Below, one piece after another: positions 7,485-14,366 of a stretch of DNA of 54,441 nt. Below the pieces are notes generated by a model. That model ran no database searches and was not told the origin of the DNA. It saw nothing but the letters and a program-made list of their open reading frames with translations. Made by a program: the position numbers and the translations under genes. The stretch is from positions 1 through 54,441 of the forward strand of contig JAEZFW010000063.1 of assembly GCA_023417315.1 (NCBI GenBank), given 5' to 3'. Position 1 is the stretch's first letter. The number at the start of each line of letters is the position of its first letter. The stretch is from Pseudomonadota bacterium (lineage in GTDB: Bacteria; Pseudomonadota; Gammaproteobacteria; Steroidobacterales; Steroidobacteraceae).

Positions 7485-9371
7485 ATGAGCGTGGGAACGA
7501 TGCACGGTCCCGCTTCGCAAGCTCCGAGATATCAGGTGGGTGACCTGCTCATCGATATCGGTACGCGTGAAGTCAGACGCGGCGATGCGCTCGTACCTAT
7601 GCCACGGCTGTCCTTCGAGCTTCTGCTCGCTCTTGTCCGCAACGCACCCAATGTCGTTTCGAGCGACGACTTGATGACTCAGGTTTGGGCAAACCGCGTC
7701 GTCAACGACGAGACAGTCGCCAAGCGCATCGAGCTCGTGCGCCAGGCGCTCGGTGACGACAGCCGACAACCTCGGTACATCGCCCTGGCTCGTGGTCACG
7801 GGTATCGCATCGCGGCACCGGTACTACAACTCGATGCGTCATCCCCGGAGCGTGCCCCGCCCCTCAAGCGACCGTCGTTACTCACGCGCGCGCGTTGGCC
7901 CGTCCTCATAGGGGCGTGCGCCACAGCATTCATCGGAGGTCTCGCCTTCTTGCAACAAAGGGAGCCCGTGGTGCAGCAATCCGTCGCTATGGCTGCACCA
8001 GTCAAGGCCCTAGCCGTATTGCCACTCGAGAATCTGTCTACGAACCCGGAGCAGGAGTATCTCGCCGCGGGAATTCACGAAGCGTTGATCGCGGACCTGT
8101 CAAAGGCTCGTGGGCTCAAGGTCATCTCGCGTACATCGACACTGCCCTACCGCAACTCCGGTAAGTCGCTGAAACAGATCGCAAGCGAGCTCGGAGTGGA
8201 TCTCGTGATGGAAGGGTCGGTATTGCACGAAGGCAATCGGCTTCGCCTCACCGTGCAACTCCTCGAGTCCAATGACAGTCACCTGTGGGCACAGACATAC
8301 GACCGTGAGGTGCGCGATGTGCTGCACTTGCAAAGCGAGCTCGCCCAGGCAGTCGCGCGTGCAGTCGACATCACGTTGACACCCACCGAACAAGCACGCA
8401 TGGCGGCGCATCGCAGCGTGAACCCGGAAACCTATGAGCTCTACCTGCGGGGCGCCTATTACTTGAGTCAGTGGACGCACGAAGGCAATGAAAAGGGTAT
8501 CGCCCTGTTGCACCGGGCGACTCGTATCGATCCGAGCGATCCGCTGCCCTATGCCAAGCTCGCGCTCGCATACAGCCGCATCGGTCACGCGCCGGGCGCG
8601 GCGCGATCGGCCTTTCCGCGTAGCACAGCCGCCGCCTTGCAAGCACTGGGTCTTGACGATGGGATCGCTGAAGCTCATCTCGCCCTCGCCGAAAACAACA
8701 TGTACTTCCACTGGGATTGGGAAGCCGCCGAGGCTTCACTCGAGAAAGCGCTCGAGATCAATCCGAGTCTGGCCGATGCGCACGCGCATTACGCGTGGTT
8801 GCAGGTCATCCACGGCCGCCTGGATCGTGCGCTCGAAGAGATGGAGCTCGCGATCGAGCTCGATCCCCAAGAATCAACGTGGGTCGCGTGGCATGGCTGG
8901 ATCTCGAACTGGTGCGGTCGACACGAAGCGGCCATCGCGCAACTCAAGAAGGCGCTCGTGATGGATCCCGAAGGCATCGTGCCCAACTTCGTACTCGGAC
9001 AGGCATATGCCGCCCTCGGTCGCCATGAGGAAGCGGCTGTCGCATTCACAAAGGTTGCCGAGCGTAGTCCGAAGTGGGCATGGGGACTCGCACAAGGGCA
9101 AGCGCTTGCAGGTCGGCACGCTGAAGCTCGAGCGTTCGCGGCCAATCTCGAACAGGAACGAGACGCCGATCCGTGGGCGCTCGCCGAAATCTACGTCGCG
9201 CTCGGCGATCACGATAGAGCGTTGAGGTGGCTCGAGAAAGGATACGAGATCCGTCGAGATTGGATGCCTTGGATGGAATCGAACGCCTTCTTCAAACCGT
9301 TACGTGACCACGAACGATTCAAGGAGATCGTGCGACGATTGAACCTGCCGGAAGTCGGGGCGGCCGAATGA
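7485..9371 (+). CDS. CadC/ToxR-type winged-helix regulator with periplasmic TPR domain
   Basis: A 628-residue membrane-bound regulator. Residues ~15-110 form an OmpR-type winged helix (YQVGDLLIDIGTREVRRGD ... RGHGYRIAAP). One transmembrane helix follows around residues 135-155 (WPVLIGACATAFIGGLAFL). The periplasmic part begins with a 'KALAVLPLENLSTNPEQEYLAAG' domain found in adenylate-cyclase/TPR regulators and continues with several TPR units to the C-terminus. Such proteins couple an external signal to direct DNA binding, without phosphorylation. The target is unknown; the divergent secreted-protein gene at 6897-7319 is the obvious candidate. Confidence 0.88.
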   Translation: MSVGTMHGPASQAPRYQVGDLLIDIGTREVRRGDALVPMPRLSFELLLALVRNAPNVVSSDDLMTQVWANRVVNDETVAKRIELVRQALGDDSRQPRYIALARGHGYRIAAPVLQLDASSPERAPPLKRPSLLTRARWPVLIGACATAFIGGLAFLQQREPVVQQSVAMAAPVKALAVLPLENLSTNPEQEYLAAGIHEALIADLSKARGLKVISRTSTLPYRNSGKSLKQIASELGVDLVMEGSVLHEGNRLRLTVQLLESNDSHLWAQTYDREVRDVLHLQSELAQAVARAVDITLTPTEQARMAAHRSVNPETYELYLRGAYYLSQWTHEGNEKGIALLHRATRIDPSDPLPYAKLALAYSRIGHAPGAARSAFPRSTAAALQALGLDDGIAEAHLALAENNMYFHWDWEAAEASLEKALEINPSLADAHAHYAWLQVIHGRLDRALEEMELAIELDPQESTWVAWHGWISNWCGRHEAAIAQLKKALVMDPEGIVPNFVLGQAYAALGRHEEAAVAFTKVAERSPKWAWGLAQGQALAGRHAEARAFAANLEQERDADPWALAEIYVALGDHDRALRWLEKGYEIRRDWMPWMESNAFFKPLRDHERFKEIVRRLNLPEVGAAE

Positions 9372-9432
9372 GGAGTGGCTTCGAGGACGATATCCTCGTC
9401 TTGCGTCACTCATCACGCGGCTGGGCCGCTTA

Positions 9433-9906
9433 TCACTGAAAGAACGCTTCTCTTGGCAGCGCGTCCCGGATCGCATCTTCGCTGTGCTGCGCGAGATCCT
9501 TCGAGATCTCGCCAGCGACGACACCTTTGCACGTATCGGGCAACTCTTGGCGCAGTAACCCAAGCATTTTCGGGGCTGCAATGATGACGAGGCGGTCGAA
9601 CTCATGCTTGACGCGATCGCTGTCGATCTTGTGCGCGACCTCTTTCGCAAACAACGAGAGCTCGTGCTGTTCGGTGCTGCGCTCGCCATCCACACCGTGA
9701 TGATGAGCCTGTTGTGAGCCTGTGCCATGGCGCACGCCGGAGGCGCCACCGAACCTGCGGCCTGGTCGATCGGCCTCGAGATCGATGTCCTTCATGCCAC
9801 CCGTCGGGTTCTCGAGCGTCGTACGCAGCTCCAAAGGAGCACCGTACTTCTGCGCATCGAAGAAGTGCGCTTGACGTTCATCCGCAACGACCACTCTCAC
9901 GTTCAT
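9433..9906 (-). CDS. Host attachment protein family (eRF1-like) protein
   Basis: A 157-residue protein matching the 'host attachment protein' family: RVVVADERQAHFFDA at the start, a central DRPGRRFGG segment, then 'LFAKEVAHKIDSDRVKHEFDRLVIIAAPKMLG' and a C-terminal SKDLAQHSEDAIRDALP. The family is named after an Agrobacterium attachment phenotype but is structurally related to the central domain of archaeal/eukaryotic release factor 1. No signal peptide is seen, so it is cytoplasmic. It stands alone, convergent with the CadC-like gene. Confidence 0.85.
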   Translation of the reverse strand: MNVRVVVADERQAHFFDAQKYGAPLELRTTLENPTGGMKDIDLEADRPGRRFGGASGVRHGTGSQQAHHHGVDGERSTEQHELSLFAKEVAHKIDSDRVKHEFDRLVIIAAPKMLGLLRQELPDTCKGVVAGEISKDLAQHSEDAIRDALPREAFFQ

Positions 9907-10024
9907 AGGCTACCCTCCGATGTTCTCTGACTCAGGCGCTCACGATCAGCATCAATAAAGACAACGTCTTGCGCGGCGAAAGGTTCAAGCACGCATTCGC
10001 GCGGACAGCTCGCCTCGGAAGGAT

Positions 10025-10052
10025 TTTCAGATTTGCACTTTCAGACTTGCAC
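10025..10052. repeat. Two-copy 14-bp tandem repeat
   Basis: TTTCAGATTTGCAC and TTTCAGACTTGCAC lie head to tail, about 60 bp before the start of the helical unknown gene. This may be a regulator site or a slippage product. Confidence 0.4.
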
Positions 10053-10109
10053 TTGCTCGACGATCCGACTATCGCCGAGGCGATGCACTAATATGAGCAA
10101 GGCCTCCGG

Positions 10110-10541
10110 ATGGTCATCATGATCGAGTCAGCCGCGCTCGTCGCAGCACGCAAATATTTGTCTCGGGCTGAGGCGGCGCTCTTCAGCAAGAATGCGCTGT
10201 TCGAGCTGGAAGAAGGCTTTGCGTGCTTGGAGGAGTTGAAGGAGTCGCGTGACGCCGAGTCGCGAACGCTCGCGTGCACGATTGGGAGGACATACGCGTC
10301 GAAAATCTACGCTGCGATCCACTCGGTCATCGCGGCCGATCGGAACGTGCCTGAGCCACAGCTCGAGCACCTGCTCCAGATCATCCTTGTCTTGGACGCC
10401 ACTGGCGTCGACCTCCCGAGCAATGCGCGCGAAGTCAAGGTTGCGCTGGGCCGCGAGCTCTTGAATCGGTATCTCGAAGGTCATGCCGCCGAGGAGAAGC
10501 GCGCTGCACTCGAAGAGCTGATGAGGATCGCCGATGGATGA
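10110..10541 (+). CDS. Helical protein of unknown function (143 aa)
   Basis: The product is predicted to be almost all helix, with charged amphipathic stretches (RAEAALFSKNALFELEEGF, YLEGHAAEEKRAALEELMR) and no signal peptide or membrane segment. ATGs at 10110 and 10119 are both possible starts. A frame on the other strand covers the same DNA, but amino-acid composition and helix periodicity favour the plus strand. No family is recognised. It is convergent with the SGNH hydrolase gene. Confidence 0.5.
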   Translation: MVIMIESAALVAARKYLSRAEAALFSKNALFELEEGFACLEELKESRDAESRTLACTIGRTYASKIYAAIHSVIAADRNVPEPQLEHLLQIILVLDATGVDLPSNAREVKVALGRELLNRYLEGHAAEEKRAALEELMRIADG

Positions 10542-10577
10542 AGTGACGACGTGGCGAGTCAGGGCCGCTGCTTGGCT

Positions 10578-11180
10578 TCATGCGTCTTCGACGATTGCAT
10601 GGCTGATCGCCTCTGCGATCTTCGCTCCGCCTACGACAGAGGGCTCGATGGGGTTGGCGTAGTCGGCCGACGAAGTACAGATTTCGCGCAGCTCGATCAC
10701 GGCACACCCTTTCTCGCGAGCAATGCGCACGATCGCGTCGTCGAACATCGACAATGCGATCGAAGCACGGAGCTGATAATCAGGATCGGGGAAGTTACCG
10801 TTATAGATCGTGCAAACCACAACCGGCAGATTCTTTCGCAGGCATGCCGTGAGCGCTTCACGGTAGCTCTTCTCGAACTCGCGCACGGCGCGCGCGAAGG
10901 TTCGCAATGCATCCGCGCTCGACCTCACGGGAAAGTCCAGAAGCTCGGACTCAAGCAGCGCATCGTTCCCACCCATGCTCACGACCAGGTGAGTAGCGCC
11001 ATTCGGAATGTGTCGCACTTGCGCGGGAACCTCCCTCGTCGTCGCGCCATCGACGGCGAGCAACGTCGCCTGCCACTGCGACGGAAGCATTCCGCGCAGC
11101 TGATCGATTACGGCTGGACCACCGCCCACGTAGGCAGCGTTATCGAAGATCGAATCGCCAAGGAGCACCACGTGGGGCAC
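10578..11180 (-). CDS. SGNH/GDSL-type hydrolase, atypical C-terminal block
   Basis: A 200-residue esterase-like protein. Block I is LLGDSIFDN (catalytic Ser) and block III is SMGGNDALL (oxyanion Asn), which place it in the SGNH superfamily. The usual block V (D-x-x-H) is replaced by NPIEPSVVGG, so the canonical catalytic Asp-His pair is not visible at the expected place. Either another residue does the job or activity is altered. No signal peptide is present, so it is cytoplasmic. Substrate unknown. Confidence 0.8.
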   Translation of the reverse strand: MPHVVLLGDSIFDNAAYVGGGPAVIDQLRGMLPSQWQATLLAVDGATTREVPAQVRHIPNGATHLVVSMGGNDALLESELLDFPVRSSADALRTFARAVREFEKSYREALTACLRKNLPVVVCTIYNGNFPDPDYQLRASIALSMFDDAIVRIAREKGCAVIELREICTSSADYANPIEPSVVGGAKIAEAISHAIVEDA

Positions 11181-11611
11181 GGCGCAACTCCAAGCTCGAA
11201 GATGACCAGCTAGCCCTCATAACCGACCGGCGTTCCGATGCTGAGCGCGCGAGAGTGAGACTGGGAAGGATGGCGCCCCCGGCCGGAGTTGAATCTAGCG
11301 GGTTTTTCTCGTGTTTTTCCTATAATTATGGATCTATTCCTTGGAAGGTTCCCCGCTTGCTGAGCTTGCGTTGGACGACGAACTGCCAAGGATTCCTTAG
11401 CAGTTGCTGCCGGATCGTGAGAGATTCGCGAAGACACGTGTGGGTGGAAGGTCGATTCCGGCTTCATTCGCTCGTTGACATACAGGTTCATCGGTCGATC
11501 TAACGGCTTCTTAGCCGCGCGAAAGCGCGAACGTCGTTGTCCGCACAAATCCCTGATCGCAGGCGTTCATGCCGAGCTAAGCTCCACTATCAGCTCCTGA
11601 CGAGCGTGCCC
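11181..11611. other. Gene-poor stretch before the ligase gene
   Basis: No convincing gene. On the minus strand around 11266-11290 there is a tRNA-3'-end-like sequence (T-loop-like TTCAACT followed by CCGGCCGGGGGCGCCA), but no T-stem or cloverleaf could be built. An AT-rich patch with TATAAT at 11321-11326 follows, and a TTGACA at 11475-11480 could be a -35 element for the ligase gene. It may mark the edge of the accessory block that follows. Confidence 0.3.
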
Positions 11612-12421
11612 ATGCCATCCAAGAAAAGCAGGCGGGCCGCACAGGACGTGACGCGCGCCTTCGTTCCGCGAAAGCTTCCCGCTTTCTTCACGCCCATGAT
11701 GGCGCAACGCGCCGATCAGCTGCCTGAAGGCGACGAATGGACCTACGAGCTCAAACTCGATGGCTATCGCGCGCTCCTGTTTAAGGATGGCGCACGCGTG
11801 TCGCTGCGCTCCCGGAACGATAAGGATCTCGCGGTGATGTATCCGTCCGAACGTCTCAAGGCAAACCAAGCCGTCGTTGATGGAGAGATCGTCGCGGTTG
11901 ATCAACTCGGACGGCCCTCATTCCAGGCTCTGCAGCACCGCGGTTCTCACCTCAAGCACACCGTTGTCTTCTATGCGTTCGATCTGCCGCACGTCGACGG
12001 CGTCGACCTGATGAATGCGCCACTTGAGGAGCGACGAGACAAGCTGCTCGAGATCACCTCAGACTCACGGGTGCTCTTCTCGCAGACACTGCCCGGCGCC
12101 GCTGCAGACGTTGTTCGTGCTGTTCAAGCGGCCGGACTTGAAGGCGTCATTGCCAAGCGCAAGGGTTCCCATTATGTGCCAGGCGATCGAACGAACGATT
12201 GGGTGAAGCTGAAGCTCGAACTCAACGAAGAGTTCGTCATTGGCGGATATCGACCCCAAGATCACAGCATCGATGCGATCCTCGTCGGCTACTACGAACG
12301 CGGCAAGCTCCGCTTTGCTGGGAAGGTCAGAGCCGGTTTTGTGCCGAACGTCCAGCGGGAACTCTTCAAGACACTGACACCCCTTCATTCGGATGAATGT
12401 CCATTCAGGAACTGGCCTTGA
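11612..12421 (+). CDS. ATP-dependent DNA ligase (LigD ligase-domain type), C-terminally truncated
   Basis: Encodes the adenylation domain of a LigD-type ligase: catalytic Lys in ELKLDGYR (about residue 48), then VDGEIVAVD, LEGVIAKRKGS and DWVKLKL, followed by part of the OB fold. The nuclease and polymerase modules of full LigD are absent. The frame stops at CPFRNWP, where homologues continue with a 'RWG.GLT' segment; in the same frame beyond the TGA (12419-12421) one reads RRERWGTLTRS, so the stop seems to have interrupted a longer gene. The ATG at 11612 fits where the conserved 'PRKLPAFFTPMMA' begins. Probably a decaying gene; residual adenylation activity is possible. Confidence 0.75.
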   Translation: MPSKKSRRAAQDVTRAFVPRKLPAFFTPMMAQRADQLPEGDEWTYELKLDGYRALLFKDGARVSLRSRNDKDLAVMYPSERLKANQAVVDGEIVAVDQLGRPSFQALQHRGSHLKHTVVFYAFDLPHVDGVDLMNAPLEERRDKLLEITSDSRVLFSQTLPGAAADVVRAVQAAGLEGVIAKRKGSHYVPGDRTNDWVKLKLELNEEFVIGGYRPQDHSIDAILVGYYERGKLRFAGKVRAGFVPNVQRELFKTLTPLHSDECPFRNWP

Positions 12422-12571
12422 CGGCGAGAACGGTGGGGCACACTGACGCGATCATTCAGCAAGCCCGCGTTCTTGGTCTTTTCAGTGAGCGTAAGGTGAA
12501 TGCGAGAAGACGCGGATACCTTGGTGCACGCGAGGCGTGAGTTTTTGCTAGAGAAGCGCGCCTGCGCAGCG

Positions 12572-14053
12572 TTAATGACTCGGCGCTACCACGATCTCAG
12601 CGTCATCGAACGTGAGCTTGGCCGCCGTCGGCTGCTCGAGCGCATTCGAGTGCTTGAGAGCGGTAAACGCAGTGTCTTTCGAGCGCATGTCTAACCAGCG
12701 GCTATAGCGTGCTGCGCGAGTCAGCATGCGCACGAGCGGCACGGGATGCGCGTTGCTCGAGAGGGCCTTCAACGCTGAGATGTAGTCGTCGCGGTACACC
12801 GTCGGAATGATGATGCGGGTGAGTCCCGCCTGTGTCAGAAACAAATTGAGCGCCAGGCGCGAGGTGCGGCCATTGCCATCGGCGAAGGGATGCACTTCGG
12901 CGACGATGAATGTCGCAAGTGCGGCGCGCTGCTCCGGTGTCGGCGCACTCATAATGATTTCATAGCCCTTCTCCAAGGTACCGAGCACGAGCTCGGGCGT
13001 GACGAACATCGTGCCGCCGGCGCGGTTTGCCTCCGTCTTGAATTCGCCCGGATGCTTAGCTGCACGTGACTCGATCACTTGCCGATTCCACTCTTGCAGC
13101 TGCGCCGCGAATGCATCGAAGTTCTGTGGAGTCGCGGGATCTGCTTTGGATTGCAGAATCGCCTGGTACGTGCCGAGGATGTCGTGCGAGTCATCCTCGC
13201 GGTAACGCAGCGGGCGACCATGGACGACGATATCGTGCGCTTCCTCGAGTTCGAACTCCGTGCCTTCGATGTAGTTGGAAAAGTAGGTTTCGACGAAGGC
13301 CTGCACGTGCGTGTCGGCCCGCGGATCGGTTGGCGGAACCTGCACGGGGTTGCGCTGCAATTCCTGCGCCAATGTCTGAAACAAGGTGATGCGAGCGTCG
13401 TCGTACGGGCGACCAGCGGCGCGTGCGATCGCCGCGCGCGCGCTCAGCCGAACCGTGCGCGTACCGAGAAGCGCGCCGATGATTCCGTCGAGCTGCTCGA
13501 ATTGCGCTTGAAGTCCCAGCGGCTCGGCAATCGCGCGCGCCGCGTCCCGTATCTTGTTGATGCCTCCGCTCACATCGCGGCTGATGAATCGCTCGAGCCA
13601 TGCCTCGACACCGGCAACGCCAATCGTGCGTCGCTCAGATGCATCTCCGCGACTCGCAGTGAGATTCTCGAGCAGTGCGCGGGCTTGGCTCGAGATGTAC
13701 GCATCCCCGGCGAAGGTCGGAATTCGAATGTCCGACTCGAGCGGCCCCGGACCCTGAGTGATTCGCAACGTCACACCAGGTAGTTTGAAGTCTCGGCGAT
13801 TGGCGCCGGTCAAAAAGACATTGCCGGCGGCGGTGGGTCGGCCGCCGTCCAAAGCTGATCGATGCGAGATGATGCTGCCGGGCGCCACCAATGAGCACAG
13901 CGCGAAGAGCTCGCGTCGGACGATGGCCTCGAGTGGCTGCATCAGATCATCGGTGTAGATTCCCGGGTAAATGCGCCGGAGCTCTCCCTGTTGGGCGAGT
14001 CGCTGAAGACGTCGCGCCTGCGTTCTGTCAGTCCCAACCACCACCAGCGGCAT
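12572..14053 (-). CDS. AbiEi-like winged-helix domain fused to a Fic (AMPylase) domain
   Basis: A 493-residue fusion. Residues ~1-170 resemble AbiEi-type antitoxins of type IV toxin-antitoxin systems: a winged helix (ARRLQRLAQQGELRRIYPGIYTDD) and 'IISHRSALDGGRPTAAGNVFLTG'. Residues ~245-450 are a Fic domain with the full motif HPFADGNGR (388-396), which transfers AMP to protein hydroxyls. An inhibitory S-x-x-x-E-G motif (SNYIEG, 259-264) lies before it, so the enzyme is probably auto-inhibited. The ATG at 14053 sits at the first conserved segment. The promoter has five direct repeats, the kind of site at which AbiEi proteins repress themselves. A joined regulator-toxin in one chain is inferred. 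Confidence 0.85.
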   Translation of the reverse strand: MPLVVVGTDRTQARRLQRLAQQGELRRIYPGIYTDDLMQPLEAIVRRELFALCSLVAPGSIISHRSALDGGRPTAAGNVFLTGANRRDFKLPGVTLRITQGPGPLESDIRIPTFAGDAYISSQARALLENLTASRGDASERRTIGVAGVEAWLERFISRDVSGGINKIRDAARAIAEPLGLQAQFEQLDGIIGALLGTRTVRLSARAAIARAAGRPYDDARITLFQTLAQELQRNPVQVPPTDPRADTHVQAFVETYFSNYIEGTEFELEEAHDIVVHGRPLRYREDDSHDILGTYQAILQSKADPATPQNFDAFAAQLQEWNRQVIESRAAKHPGEFKTEANRAGGTMFVTPELVLGTLEKGYEIIMSAPTPEQRAALATFIVAEVHPFADGNGRTSRLALNLFLTQAGLTRIIIPTVYRDDYISALKALSSNAHPVPLVRMLTRAARYSRWLDMRSKDTAFTALKHSNALEQPTAAKLTFDDAEIVVAPSH

Positions 14054-14218
14054 GTCGCCTACCTGTGCATAAGGGGCCGTGATTCGGCGCCGATGTCGCA
14101 ATTCTACGCATAAAATGGGCGTCCTGTCGCTAATTAGCGCATAACTCGCAGTCGCAGTCGCTGAACCGCGATTAAGCGCATGGATGGTAGGCCAAGAATG
14201 TCGCCGATCAGCGCACAA
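14053..14218 (-). promoter_or_regulatory. Five 20-bp direct repeats upstream of the AbiEi-Fic gene
   Basis: Copies of TGTCGC-N6-GCGCATAA (plus-strand reading) begin at 14053, 14094, 14125, 14164 (degenerate) and 14199. The copy at 14125-14144 (TGTCGCTAATTAGCGCATAA) matches the 14199 copy at 16 of 20 positions. The first copy reaches the start codon. All are in one orientation, with starts 31-41 bp apart. They are best explained as operator sites for the AbiEi-like domain of the encoded protein. Confidence 0.7.
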
Positions 14219-14366
14219 TTGCCCGGTTTTGTCGCCCATCCACTCGCTCCGTGGGTGTCATGCTGCCCGCTATCGAGCACGATGGCATCGAGCAGGCATT
14301 TTTAGAGAAGGCGTCTACAGTTCACTACTGCCGCGACGGCAAATGGATCGAGATTCTCGGCGCCGA

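Noticed and set aside
11260..11295. tRNA-3'-end-like sequence on the minus strand (TTCAACT loop, CCGGCCGGGGGCGCCA)
   Set aside because: No matching T-stem, anticodon arm or acceptor strand could be found upstream on that strand. It may be an attachment-site relic but cannot be called a tRNA gene.
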